Assembly (NCBI RefSeq): GCF_000001735.4
Contig: NC_003070.9
Span: forward strand, 806,001-870,000
Reading direction: 5' to 3'
Length of the DNA stretch: 64,000 nucleotides
DNA from: Arabidopsis thaliana
Lineage: Eukaryota; Streptophyta; Magnoliopsida; Brassicales; Brassicaceae
A model generated the notes under the pieces. The model made no database searches, had not been told where the DNA came from, and worked only from the letters and a program-made list of their open reading frames with translations. Shown piece by piece: positions 21,182 to 34,362 of this stretch. Position numbers and translations under genes: made by a program. Every line of letters begins with the position of its first letter. The first letter of the stretch is position 1.

Positions 21182-24100
21182 ATGAGTATAGTTCAAAAGC
21201 AAGAAGAGATGAATGGATGTGGTCTCAATGTTGACAAAGTAGAAGCCTTTACAGTGTCACCTCAGGAAAAAGGAAGGAAAAACAAGAGAAAGTTAGCTGA
21301 TCCTTCTCAACCAAATGCTTCTTCCCTCACTGAATTCCCTCCATATGAGTTACCTTCGTTGAAACCTCAGAACCATTTGAGCGGAAATGGATCGGTTGGG
21401 GAAGTTTCTAATCAGCTGCAAGTTGAAGTGTCTGAATCTGTCGAATGGGATGACCCATTTGCCTGTCATCTTGAAGAATTGTTGTCGTCAAATTTGCTCA
21501 CGCTCTTCCTTGATACAATGAAGCAGCTTATTGATTTAGGCTACACCGATGACGAAGTTCTGAAAGCTGTATCACGCTGTAGGCTGTACTGTGGAGGCAA
21601 TAATCTTTTGTCAAACATTGTCAATAACACCTTGAGTGCTCTCAAGACTGGAGACGAAGGTGCTGGTTCAGGAGACTATGTGTTTGAGGATTTACAACAG
21701 CTTGTTTCCTATACGTTGGTAGAAATGATAAGTCTTATTAAGGAGGTCAGGCCGTCCCTATCAACAGTTGAAGCTATGTGGAGGCTTTTGATGTGCGACT
21801 TGAATGTCTTGCAAGCCTTTGAAGCTGAAGGCGATGGATTGGTGAGTTCAAGTAAATTATCTGATTCGGAATCTCTTGGTGCTGAATCTAATCCTCCAAA
21901 ATCTAGTGACCCAGATAACCCAAAGCCTCCCCAATCCGATCCTCAAAGCAATCGGAATGAGCCACTCAAATTTGGAAACTTCCCAAATACACCGAACTCC
22001 AAAAAAACTCAGTCTAGTGGAACAACACCAGGAAAAGAAGTATGCTCGGGTAGCACTGTTTCTTGTCAAGGCATGAGAAGTACATCATTTACTCTAGTCT
22101 CTGATGAAAAATTGGTATCTTGTCGAAAAGGCCGTACTAAAAAAGAGATAGCAATGCTTCGGCAAAAATCATGTGTGGAAAAAATTAGGACTTACAGCAA
22201 AGGCAGTGGCTATAAGGCGGCAAAGTTTGCATCAGTTGGCAGCTTCCTTTTAGAGAAAAGAGTCAAATCATCTTCTGAATTTGTGCCAAGAAATTCTTCA
22301 TCAAAGATAACAGCAGAGATTGGAGTGAAAGTTTCATTAGCTGAGGATAGCGGCTGTTTTGTAAGAAAGAACAGTAAGTTGGATTCACCTGTGGTAGTGG
22401 TAGATGCAAAGGGCTATATAACTGCCTTACCTGCTAGGTCGGTAAAATCTGCTTCAAAAAAAAAGACTGGTTCTGAGTCTGTAACTCTGATACCATCAGC
22501 TTCAGAAAAGAAGTCTGATTCTTCGATACCATCAACTTCAGAAAAGAAGTCTGGTTCTGAGTCTGAAGAGAAGGCATCTGTGTCTGCAAAGCTAGCACCA
22601 GATTACTATGCTGGGATCCCATATGATGCAGCTCTGGGTATATATGTTCCCCGGGATAAGAAAGATGAATTGATTCTAAAGCTTGTTCCTCGAGTGAATG
22701 ATCTGCAGAATGAACTGCAGGTCTGGACTGACTGGGCTAATCAGAAAGTAAAAGAGGCAACTGGTAGACTACTTAAGGACCAACCAGAGCTTAAGGCACT
22801 AAGGAAAGAGAGGGAAGAGGCAGAACAGTATAAAAAAGAGAAGCAGTTATTGGAAGAAAACACTAGGAAAAGGCTATCTGAGATGGATTTTGCGTTGAAA
22901 AATGCGACCAGCCAGTTGGAAAAAGCATTCAATACTGCTCACAGGCTCGAGCTGGAACAATCTATACTGAAGAAAGAGATGGAAGCTGCTAAGATAAAAG
23001 CCGTCGAGTCTGCTGAGAGCTTTAGAGAAGCAAAAGAGAGAGGGGAAAGATCACTGAAGGATATTCACTCGTGGGAAGGGCAAAAAATTATGTTGCAGGA
23101 AGAGCTCAAGGGTCAAAGGGAAAAGGTGACAGTGCTACAGAAAGAAGTTACCAAAGCAAAAAATCGCCAGAATCAAATCGAGGTTAGCCACTTTTGTAGA
23201 CATACGTTAGGTCTTCTTGTCTTATGACGATTATCGATAGGTACCCGCAATTCACCATATGTCTCATCTGCTAACGTCCCTTCCTTTCATATTCGTATCT
23301 CTGGTAACGATTTTATTCTTTTGGATACATATATATCACCTTGTACATTGCTATATCTAAGGAATGCGATAAAGTAAAGGAAGAAAAAATGTCAGTATCA
23401 GGTGTTTTTAGTCTACTGCATCCTTCTGCTTTAAAGTAGCTCTAGAAATGAAGTGTAGTAATATCAAGAGTGTTGTTGATTGCAATTGATGTTTTTTATC
23501 TATCTAGGTTTGGTCGATGTTGTATCAGGTGTTTTTAGTCTACTGCATCCTTCTGCTTTAAAGTAGCTCTAGAACTGAAGTGTAGTAATATCAAGAGTGT
23601 TGTTAATTGCAATTGATGTTTTTTGTATCTATCTAGGTTTGGTCGATGTTGTAAGTTTGAGAAAGGGTTGTTTTTAGTTATAGGAGTTGATGAAGACATC
23701 TAACGAAAATTCCTCTGCAGGCTGCTTTGAAGCAAGAAAGAACAGCCAAAGGGAAACTCAGTGCTCAGGCTTCATTGATAAGGAAAGAAACAAAGGAACT
23801 TGAAGCGCTTGGAAAAGTGGAAGAAGAGCGGATCAAAGGGAAAGCAGAAACCGACGTGAAATATTACATAGATAACATCAAGAGACTTGAAAGAGAGATC
23901 TCAGAGCTGAAACTTAAATCAGACTACTCGAGAATCATTGCACTGAAGAAAGGCAGCAGTGAGTCAAAGGCAACAAAAAGAGAGAGTCTTGGGATGCCGA
24001 AAGTGAAAAGAGAAAGAGAATGTGTGATGTGTTTATCTGAAGAGATGAGTGTGATTTTCTTGCCTTGTGCTCACCAAGTTCTTTGCTTTAAATGCAATCA

Positions 24101-24191
24101 GCTTCACGAGAAAGAAGGAATGATGGATTGTCCGTCTTGTCGTGGAACAATCCATAGGAGGATTCAAGCTCGTTTCGCTCGCTCCGGGTGA
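21182..24191 (+). CDS. RF4: RING-finger protein RF4 (putative E3 ubiquitin ligase)
   Basis: Two coding exons, 21182-23182 and 23721-24191, giving 823 aa (At1g03365). The N-terminal region carries a conserved plant block (VEWDDPFACHLEELLSSNL, then DLGYTDDEVLKAVSRCRLYC). The middle is Ser/Lys rich with short repeats (SEKKS). A long coiled coil spans about residues 490-760. The C-terminal RING is C3HC4-like: CVMCLSEEMSVIFLPCAHQV, then CFKC and CPSC. Related proteins (RF298, MIND1BOMBO-like) are thought to be E3 ligases; activity is inferred from the RING. Exon 1 is phase 0 and ends QIE|. The intron contains a tandem duplication. Confidence 0.92.
23395..23650 (+). repeat. Tandem duplication (127/129 bp) inside the RF4 intron
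   Basis: Unit 1 spans 23395-23521 and unit 2 spans 23522-23650. They differ at only a few places (GAAATGAAG/GAACTGAAG, GTTGATTGC/GTTAATTGC and a 2-nt insertion near the end). The near identity indicates a recent duplication. It lies wholly in the intron and leaves the splice sites alone. Confidence 0.93.
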
Positions 24192-24967
24192 AAGCTTTCT
24201 TAACAGTTTAAACTTGTAGAAACAACAGTCTCTCTTCTATCTATGAAGAACACAACAACTTTTGGTTAATAATCCCATCTTGGCTTTTTGAATGATTTTA
24301 ACTACCAAGCCAATTAGACTACACGTGGCTACCTTATGGTACTTATTTTCATTTTTGCCCTTCTAATTTTCTTTATTAATTAATGTATTCATATCACCAT
24401 AAACTGCAAAAAAAAAGTTAATTTTGGTGAATAAATCGACGCCAAGATAGAAATATCTTGGTCACAATCAAAGATTCAATAATGTGGGGCGTAAAGCAAA
24501 GATTTATAAACTATGAAGGGTGTCAATGCAATGTTTTAAAAAAATACAGATAGAACTACACTTATGAAAGTTCCGCGTATGAAAAGTCAAAAAAGACATT
24601 AACGTTGACCAAACAAAAAAAAGAAAGAAGAGGAAGACATTAACGAAGACTTCGTCGCCGACGACTTTCTGGATTTATCGTTGTTGTTGTTAATGTTTAC
24701 CTCTTCCGATTTGAAGCAAATTAGGGTTTATTTCCATCCAAAATCTCCTTTTCTCATGCTCAATGATCAATTTCCCCCCATTTCAAAGTTATCTCTCTCA
24801 TCTCCAATTTTGAATTTTCTCCCGATTTGTCTGGCTTTCTCCATTGCTGATTTTTCAAAGTTTTCTTCTCCATTCGTCGTATTTCTGGGACCGTTCTTCC
24901 CTATACTCGCCATCGTCAATTCGACTTTGTGAGTCTCCCTCTGCGGGAGTTCATCAGCGTCGGCGAG
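24192..24967 (+). other. RF4 3' flank and leader of the C2-GRAM gene
   Basis: AT-rich 3' flank to about 24600, then a CT-rich leader. An upstream reading frame starts at ATG 24693 (or a later in-frame ATG at 24756) and closes with TGA at 24932, 35 nt before the main ATG. It encodes a hydrophobic, low-information peptide and may only reflect CT-rich leader composition. Confidence 0.45.
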
Positions 24968-27900
24968 ATGAAGCTTCAGGTCCGAGTCGTGGAAGCGAGG
25001 AATCTACCGGCTATGGATCTCAATGGGTTTAGCGACCCTTACGTTAGATTGCAGCTGGGAAAGCAAAGGTCACGGACCAAAGTAGTGAAGAAGAACTTGA
25101 ACCCCAAATGGACTGAAGATTTCAGTTTTGGCGTCGACGATTTGAACGACGAACTCGTCGTCTCTGTTCTTGATGAAGATAAATACTTCAACGATGACTT
25201 CGTTGGGCAGGTTAGAGTTTCTGTTTCCCTTGTTTTCGATGCAGAGAATCAATCTCTTGGCACTGTTTGGTATCCTCTTAATCCAAAGAAGAAAGGTTCC
25301 AAAAAGGATTGTGGTACGTCCTCCTTCCTCTATATTTTGTCTTTCACTACATTGACGCAAGTTTTGAAATTTCATTTTCATTTTCATTTTCATTTTCATG
25401 TTTGATCCATCTTGTCCAGGTGAGATACTTTTGAAGATATGTTTCAGTCAGAAGAACTCGGTTCTTGATTTGACTTCTAGTGGGGATCAAACCTCTGCTT
25501 CGAGGAGTCCTGACTTGAGACTAGAATCACCTATTGATCCCTCTACTTGTGCCTCTCCTTCTAGATCAGATGATGCTTCATCTATCCCCCAGACAACCTT
25601 TGCGGGTCGATTCACTCAGATTTTTCAGAAGAATGCTATCACCGCTACACCTACACAATCCAGTAGTAGGAGCATTGATGCATCTGACCTATCTGAGATC
25701 TCCAAACCTGTCTTTTCCCTTGAGCTGTCTGAAGATGAATCATCTTCTACTTCCTTTGAGGAATTATTGAAGGCAATGGAGTCGAAAGATCAGGGTAGTG
25801 AACCTCCTAGTAATCTATCAGGAGGTGTCGTTGTGGACCAGTTATTTATGATTTCCCCATCAGATCTTAACATTGTGCTTTTCGCATCGGATTCAAGTTT
25901 CTATGCATCATTGACTGAACTGCAAGGGACCACGGAAGTTCAAATTGGACCATGGAAAGCAGAAAATGATGGCGAGAGTGTTAAGCGTGTTGTAAGTTAC
26001 CTCAAGGCTGCAACCAAACTTATTAAGGCTGTCAAAGGCACAGAGGAGCAGACATATCTCAAAGCGGACGGAGAGGTTTACGCAGTTTTAGCAAGTGTTG
26101 CCACTCCAGATGTCCCATTCGGAGGTACCTTCAAAGTTGAAGTGCTTTACTGCATCTCTCCTGGGCCTGAGCTGCCATCTGGTGAGCAGTGTTCACGTTT
26201 GGTAGTTTCATGGAGATTGAATTTTCTTCAGAGCACCATGATGAGAGGTATGATAGAGAATGGAGCTCGACAAGGTCTAAAAGACAACTTCGAACAGTAT
26301 GCCAATTTGTTGGCTCAAAGTGTAAAGCCTGTAGATTCTAAGGATATTGGGCTGAACAAGGAGCAAGCTCTCTCTTCCTTGCAAGCTGAGCCTCAATCAG
26401 ACTGGAAATTGGCTGTACAGTATTTTGCCAATTTCACCGTGTTATCCACTTTCTTGATTGGTATTTATGTATTTGTCCACATTGTGTTTGCCATACCCAG
26501 TGCAATCCAAGGGCTTGAGTTTAATGGCCTTGATTTACCGGATTCAATTGGGGAGTTTGTTGTTAGTGGGGTTCTCGTTCTTCAATGTGAAAGAGTATTG
26601 CAACTGATTTCCCGTTTCATGCAGGCAAGAAAACAGAAAGGTAACATCCATGAAGATACAGCATCGACCATTTCATATTCTTTCTTGCGGTCTCTCATTG
26701 TTAGCGTGGTGTGTTTATCCGACTGATCATTACATGTCAAATCCAATTATAGGCAGTGATCATGGCATCAAAGCGCATGGAGATGGTTGGTTGCTAACTG
26801 TTGCTCTAATTGAGGGGGTCGATCTAGCAGCTGTAGATCCAAGCGGGCATTGTGATCCGTATATTGTATTTACTTCCAATGGGAAGACAAGAACCAGCTC
26901 CATCAAGTTCCAGAAATCTAATCCTCAGTGGAACGGTAAATGGTTACTCTATGGTTTTTATGTCTAGTTATCTTAGTGGTAGCATGGTCTTATCCTCAAG
27001 CTGACTTTTCATCCACTTGTTTTCGTCAATTCTTGAATGTTTCAACTCTTTGTTTTTTTGAGGGTGGAATTTTGTTTGTGCAGAAATATTTGAATTCGAT
27101 GCAATGGCTGATCCTCCTTCTGTACTGAATGTTGAAGTTTTTGATTTCGATGGACCTTTTGACGAGGCTGTTTCATTGGGGCATGCTGAAGTCAACTTTG
27201 TGAGATCTAATATATCTGATTTAGCGGATGTTTGGGTTCCACTTCAAGGGAAACTAGCTCAGGCTTGTCAATCCAAACTTCACTTGAGGATTTTCTTGGA
27301 TCATACAGGAGGTGGAGATGTTGTCAGAGACTATTTAAATAAGATGGAGAAAGAGGTGGGCAAGAAGGTATGTGGCTACGACTTTGTTCTCTCAATCAAC
27401 ATATAAACTGGTAGTGTTGTTGCGCGTTCTTATCTGCTGAATGGAAATTTCAGATTAATGTGCGGTCTCCTCAAACAAATTCAGCTTTTCAGAAGCTCTT
27501 TGGTCTCCCACAAGAAGAATTTCTAATCAATGACTTTACATGTCACTTAAAGCGGAAAATGCCTTTGCAGGTAACGAGCCCTTGATGTACATCACATTTT
27601 TTTTTGTATTCAACCGCATTCTCTTATCATCAGCTTTGTTCCTTAGAAATATAGAGAGTATATAACACATGTAATTAAGTTTTACTTATGCAGGGTCGTC
27701 TTTTCCTGTCTGCAAGAATTGTTGGCTTTTATGCAAGCATTTTTGGTAACAAAACAAAATTCTTTTTCCTGTGGGAAGATATAGAGGAAATTCAAGTGCT
27801 TCCTCCCACTCTTGCCTCAATGGGGAGTCCCATTGTCGTCATGACTCTCAGACCAAATAGAGGACTGGACGCGAGGATAGGTGCAAAGACACATGATGAG

Positions 27901-28996
27901 GAAGGCAGGCTTAAGTTCCATTTCCACTCATTTGTGTCTTTCAATGTGGCACAAAAGTAAGTGATGAGTCTTTCCAATGTTTTATTTGCTATTTGTGTGC
28001 TTGCTCCTATCAACGTCCTACTAAGAATTTATGTACCCCAATCAATATTGCTTAGTTTAATTTGGATATGCCATTTTCTCATCTGAATCTGAAAATTGGT
28101 TCATTCCTGTAGTATCAACTGCTTTTGTTAGATGAATTTAGACTTGGATGCCTCTTGACTAACTATCAAGAGTTACATACACCCTTAGTAGAAATGAACA
28201 TTTGTTACGATAATATCTATATAGACTTTTTGTACTTGTTTTTGCGTTTATAGGACAATAATGGCTCTGTGGAAAGCAAAATCTTTGACTCCAGAGCAGA
28301 AAGTGCAAGCTGTTGAAGAGGAATCAGAGCAGAAACTCCAAAGTGAAGAGAGTGGTCTGTTCTTGGGTGTTGATGATGTGCGATTCTCTGAGGTTTTCTC
28401 TTTGACTCTCCCTGTCCCGGTGAGTTCTTATCTTTCATTTGTAAAGCAACTGTGTTGTGGAAATGTGTATGAGTTTTGAAATTGTCTTACGCATCATTAT
28501 GATAACTCTCTAGGTAAGTTTCTTTATGGAGTTGTTTGGTGGAGGTGAAGTGGATCGTAAGGCTATGGAGAGAGCGGGTTGCCAGAGCTATTCATGCAGT
28601 CCATGGGAGTCAGAGAAGGATGATGTGTATGAGAGGCAGACATACTACAGAGATAAGCGGATATCACGTTACAGAGGAGAAGTAACAAGTACACAGCAAA
28701 AGTCCCTAGTGCCAGAGAAGAATGGGTGGCTTGTCGAAGAGGTCATGACCCTCCATGGAGTTCCACTGGGTGACTATTTTAATCTCCATCTAAGATACCA
28801 AATGGAAGAATCAACTTCAAAACCAAAGACGACATATGTGCGAGTATACTTTGGGATTGAATGGCTAAAGAGCACTAGACATCAGAAAAGGGTGACGAAA
28901 AACATCCTAGTAAATCTGCAAGATCGTCTGAAGATGACATTTGGATTCTTGGAAAAGGAATATAGCAGCAGACAACAGCAACAACAAGTAACATAA
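24968..28996 (+). CDS. C2-GRAM-VASt domain protein
   Basis: Eight exons: 24968-25313, 25420-26640, 26753-26935, 27084-27367, 27454-27570, 27694-27956, 28254-28419 and 28514-28996, giving 1020 aa (At1g03370). Domain order: C2 at the N-terminus (VRVVEARNLPAMDLNGFSDP), a first StART-like/VASt domain (residues about 240-420), a hydrophobic stretch near 470-490 (FTVLSTFLIGIYVFVHIVFA), a second C2 (VALIEGVDLAAVDPSGHCDP), GRAM (GRLFLSARIVGFYASIFGNK) and a C-terminal VASt. Such proteins are expected to bind phospholipids in a calcium-dependent way and may transfer sterols at membrane contact sites; function here is inferred. The C-terminus has a short Gln run (RQQQQQVT end). Exon 8 begins with GTAAGT directly after the acceptor. 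Confidence 0.93.
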
Positions 28997-30154
28997 TATA
29001 CATACATACATAGCCTTTGGTCTAAAAATGGAGGGCTCGAAGCAACTCGTTCCAGCTTGAAAAACGGAGGTTTGCTCTTGTATGTATGCACACAAGTAGT
29101 CATGTGAAGACGAGAGAGTGTGAATGGAGGTTTGCTCTGCTAGTGCAACTTTGTTGATTCTTTATTTTTATCTGCATTCACTGCTTCTTTATTGTATGAT
29201 TTGTCTGTAGTGAAAGGAGCAGAGTTTTGTGATTATGTTAATATGCTCTGCTACTGCCTAAAACTCTTATAGAAACTGATGATGCTCTCTAGCATTCTTA
29301 TAAAATTGCTAGATGAGAGACATTGGTTTTGTTGATGAAAGAAACTACTTGTTTTAGATTTATTTCTAAATGTTTTTCTTCATTTATCATGAACAACACC
29401 ATAAATTGACATATGAGGTTTGTATCGTTTGGTCGTATCGAAATTTGCTTTATGTGGAGAGCAATAAAGTAGTAGTATGTGAGTATAGGTAACCCAAATT
29501 TGACCATTACAAATATATTTGTAACTTTTTATATCTGGCGAGCCATAGGTTCTACAAGTTAATCTTTTGGTTTAAGGTGAGATTATTAAAATTTTTAACT
29601 AAATCCGATCCAAAATTATCTGTTAACTTTTTTTTAAAGAGAAAAAAAAAAAGTAAAATTGAAAAAAAAAGAAGTTGGAAAGTCAGGCCGTATAAAACTG
29701 AATAAAATAAAGTAACAAGAGAATGATGATTATCCATATATTATTTAAATCAAATGATAAGTCTGTAAAAAAAAAAAATGGCGGAAAAAATTGGATTAAG
29801 GTGAAAATCGCTTTCTCTGAAAATCAAAGACGAACGAGTAAGAGAGAAGTAGTAGACGAGAAGACAACAACAAAAATTTGAGAGAGAGAGAGAGAGATCT
29901 TTTGATTCAAGTCAAACACTACTCAGAAGTTTTCTCATCGGTATCGAGAGAGATCCATCGGATTCTATCATCGGATGTTATATCTGTTCGTCGGTGGTTA
30001 TCGGAGGATATGCTCCGTGGTTGGTTCGGGGGTGTTAGTGGCCGGTGAGGCAGATGGTGATGATGGTGGCGGTTGATGATCGACAAAATTAGAAAGCGTG
30101 TTTTCTTATTTGTTTCGTTTTGAGTTTGTCTCTTAGGTGTTTTGGTAGTAGAAG
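28997..30154 (+). other. C2-GRAM 3' flank and ATG18G promoter and leader
   Basis: A direct repeat, GGAGGTTTGCTCT, occurs at about 29066 and 29126 in the 3' flank. The middle is AT-rich with A runs. A GA microsatellite lies at 29880-29896, in the presumed ATG18G leader. No separate gene is seen. Confidence 0.4.
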
Positions 30155-33100
30155 ATGATGAAGAAGGGGAAAGGAAAGAACAGTGGCTTGTTACCGAATT
30201 CCTTTAAGATTATATCTTCTTGCCTTAAAACTGTATCGGCTAACGCCACCAACGTTGCGTCGTCTGTTCGTTCCGCTGGTGCCTCCGTTGCTGCTTCAAT
30301 TTCCGCTGCTGAAGATGATAAGGATCAGGTCCCTTGATTTTGTTTTGCAGTTACTGTTTGATACTTGCTTTTGTTCTGTGTACCGTGTTGGATTTTACTA
30401 TTTTGTTAGATCATTTAAAATCTAAGACGTAATTGGGATTCTTTCCTGTTTAGAAATATTTAGTGGATTAATGGTTGGTGTGTTTACTTCATTCTTAGTC
30501 TAGCTTTTGCTGCTGTGTCCACTAAGTTTGAGATACATAGGTCTAGTAACAAATATGCAAGTGATTCTTCTGATGTGAAATTATGTGTTCGAATTTGTTG
30601 GTTGTGGTTGGTTAATTTCTGAATTAGGTGTCTATTTCCTTTTTCCTGTTGACCCTCTTTGAAATGGGAGGTTTTGCTATATTTTCAATTCTAGGTTAAC
30701 AACTTCTTTTTCTTTTTTTCGAGAGACTACTTTGTCCACAAACATCTGAACTTCGCTTTCATGACCAGGTGACCTGGGCTGGATTTGGCATTCTTGAACT
30801 GGGTCAACATGTCACCAGACATGTTCTCTTACTCGGTTATCAGAATGGCTTTCAAGTCTTTGATGTTGAGGATGCCTCTAATTTTAATGAACTGGTCTCT
30901 AAACGAGGTGGTCCAGTTTCATTCTTACAGATGCAGCCATTACCTGCAAGGTCTGGTGATCATGAGGGTTTTTGGAACTCACATCCTCTTTTGCTGGTTG
31001 TTGCTGGGGATGAAACAAATGGCACTGGTTTGGGTCACAGTTTTTCCCAGAATGGTTCATTAGCAAGAGATGGTAGTTCAGACTCTAAAGCCGGGGATGC
31101 CATCAATTATCCTACCACTGTTCGCTTCTACTCCCTTAGGTCCCACAGTTATGTATATGTCCTGAGATTTCGGTCATCTGTTTGCATGATTAGATGCAGC
31201 TCCCGAGTAGTCGCTGTTGGCCTTGCGAATCAAGTGAGTATTACTGTGGTTCAATAAATTCAGATTCTTTATTAGAAAATTCTTCCATACCAATCGTACT
31301 TTATCTTAGATGATTGGCAAGATAAGTGTTTGGTAGTTGGTCTTGAGACCAAATGAACCTTGCTTGTATTGAATGTAGTTTAACTATGCGTAGTGTTATT
31401 ATACTTAAGTATAAGAGATTATCTTTTGTTCTTATGCCATACACTGACGGTTTCCATTTGGTGTGTGCAGATATATTGTGTTGACGCACTTACTCTGGAA
31501 AATAAGTTCAGTGTTCTCACTTATCCTGTCCCCCAGCCAGTGAGACAAGGGACAACCAGAGTTAATGTTGGCTATGGTCCGATGGCTGTAGGTCCAAGGT
31601 GGCTTGCATATGCGTCCAAAAGTTCCATGACCATGAAAACAGGGCGCCTAAGCCCACAGACGTTTACTTCTTCACCCAGTCTCAGCCCAAGTTCATCATC
31701 AGGTGGAAGCAGTTTTATGGCCCGTTATGCCATGGAGTCTAGCAAGCAGTTAGCCAATGGATTAATCAACCTGGGGGACATGGGATACAAAACATTGTCA
31801 AAATACTGTCAAGATATGCTCCCTGATGGATCTACTTCTCCAGCATCACCAAATGCAATCTGGAAAGTTGGTGGGGTTTCTGGATCAGATGCAGAGAATG
31901 CCGGAATGGTTAGTATTAAGATGGATCTGAACATTGCGGGCAATTCTTGGGTCATGCTATTCTCTTACACCAAAGATCTTAATCATAGTCACTTACTTTG
32001 AGCTTTGCTCTCTTGCTATTTTTTTTTAATTGCCAGATTGTGATATTATTTGAATGTTCGTCCAACAGGTTGCTGTTAAAGATCTTGTTTCTGGAGCTTT
32101 AGTATCACAGTTCAAGGCTCATACGAGTCCTATCTCAGCACTTTGTTTTGATCCTAGTGGAACTCTATTGGTTACTGCTTCAGTATGTGGGAACAATATC
32201 AATGTCTTTCAGATCATGCCATCTCGTTCACATAATGCACCTGGTGACCTAAGTTATGAGTGGGAATCTTCTCATGTGCATCTCTTCAAACTGCATAGAG
32301 GGATCACTTCAGCTGTAAGTATACTTTTTGGTTGATCTATGTCCTTTTCTTTTCAATGTTCTCTTTGCTTGATTGGATTTTTTCTGCTCTTTTTAACAGA
32401 TTGTCCAGGACATTTGCTTTAGTCAGCAGAGTCAGTGGGTTGCTATTATTTCATCCAAGGGTACTTGCCATATATTTGTTTTAAACTCTTCTGGTAGCGA
32501 CGCTGCGTTTCAACCTTGCGAGGGTGAGGAGCCTACCCGACTACCAGCTTCATCCTTGCCATGGTGGTTTACTCAATCGTTGTCAAGTAATCAGCAGTCT
32601 TTATCGCCACCAACAGCTGTTGCCCTTTCTGTTGTAAGCAGAATAAAGTATAGCAGTTTTGGGTGGCTTAACACAGTAAGCAATGCTACTACTGCTGCTA
32701 CTGGAAAAGTTTTTGTACCATCAGGTGCCGTGGCTGCTGTTTTTCATAAATCTGTCACTCATGACCTTCAGCTGAACTCCCGGACTAACGCGTTGGAGCA
32801 TATCTTAGTCTATACTCCATCAGGCCATGTGGTGCAGCATGAACTTCTGCCATCAGTTTGCACAGAATCACCTGAAAATGGTTTGAGAGTGCAAAAAACA
32901 TCACATGTTCAAGTTCAGGAGGATGATTTGAGGGTCAAAGTTGAGCCTATTCAGTGGTGGGATGTATGTAGAAGGTCTGACTGGCTAGAGACTGAGGAAC
33001 GACTTCCCAAAAGTATCACTGAAAAGCAATATGATTTAGAGACAGTGTCGAATCACTTGACAAGCCATGAGGATGCATGTCTTTCCCTTGACATGAACAG

Positions 33101-34362
33101 CCATTTTAGTGAAGATAAGTATTTGAAAAGCTGTTCTGAGAAGCCCCCTGAAAGATCACATTGCTATCTTTCTAACTTTGAGGTAAAGGTTACCTCGGGG
33201 ATGCTACCAGTGTGGCAAAATTCAAAGGTATTTGTTTAGTCAAAAACTCTTCCTTTCTTTGATATATCTGTACTTGTCTCTTGATTTTTTACTTTCTTGA
33301 TGTGTTGCTAGATTTCTTTTCATGTTATGGATTCTCCAAGAGATAGTAGTTCCACTGGTGGAGAGTTTGAGATAGAAAAGGTTCCGGCCCATGAACTTGA
33401 AATAAAACAGAAAAAGCTGCTGCCAGTTTTTGACCATTTCCACAGCACCAAAGCAACGTTGGAAGACAGGTATTCTTAAATGTTGGACAAAAATTTCTGC
33501 GTAACTTGCTGTCTTCTTGTATTGTGCATTGCTTGACGAAAGTTCATAGTGCGACAAGTATTTTAACGTGTGATTATTTGCAGCCTGTCCTCTTTTCCGA
33601 ATATTCTCTTTTATATTCCCAAAAGTTTTCTTTGATCTGTATATCTTATGCTTTGAATCATGGAACCTTTGACATAGGTTTTCAATGAAATGCTATCACA
33701 CATCCGCAACGGGATCTCATCAAGTTAATGGAAAAATATGCCAAGATATTATCAACTGTCACTCTAAGCCAGGATCAATTGAGTCCGCCGAAAGTTCTGA
33801 AGAGGGTAAATTATTATGTTTCTGCCCCTAAAATATTCTTGATGGCAGAGATCAAAATCTAGGGTCGTTTTAATTCAAGCCACAGTGGAAGTAACCATTT
33901 GGTAATTTAATGGCTATAGGTTCAACAAAACAGATGGAGAATCTCCATGATTCGGATCATATGAGCAACTCAATCAAGTCTTCTTTACCCCTTTACCCAA
34001 CAGTAAATGGGATCTACAAGGAAATAGAGAAGAACAACGCAAATGGGTGGATGGAGAAACCCGTAACAGCCAAACTCTCTACACTCAAAGAAACCCGGAT
34101 CACAAATGGTTTTACCACACCACCTATACTCACCGATAGTGTCAACGAACAGATGCTCTCTACAGGAAAACCTCCTATGGGCTTTGGTTTTGCTTTGCAT
34201 GAGGAGCACTGTAAAGCAGTAGCAGATCCAAAAGAAGAACACCTGAAAAAGAAGTTAGATGAAGTTACTAATGTTCATCACTTAAACGTCAACAACAACA
34301 ACACAGAGAAACTACAAGGAGACAAAATGGTACATGGTATGGTTTCCTTTGTAGGTGATTAA
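30155..34362 (+). CDS. ATG18G: Autophagy-related PROPPIN ATG18G (WD40-BCAS3)
   Basis: Eight exons: 30155-30328, 30769-31233, 31471-31908, 32069-32314, 32400-33227, 33312-33469, 33678-33805 and 33920-34362, giving 959 aa (At1g03380). The N-terminal two thirds forms a WD40/PROPPIN beta-propeller (VLLLGYQNGFQVFDVED; FKAHTSPISALCFDPSGTLL). A BCAS3-type region follows, and the tail is Ser/Asn rich and low in complexity. PROPPINs bind PI3P and PI(3,5)P2 on autophagosome precursors. The canonical FRRG lipid-binding motif reads LHRG in the segment HLFKLHRGITSA, as I recall for the long ATG18F-H group. All junctions are GT-AG. Confidence 0.94.

Noticed and set aside
31909-32001. Extension of ATG18G exon 3 through the following open codons
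   Set aside because: It runs to a stop; splicing at GGAATG|GTTAGT to GTTGCTGTTAAAG gives the PROPPIN-like NAGM-VAVKDL join.
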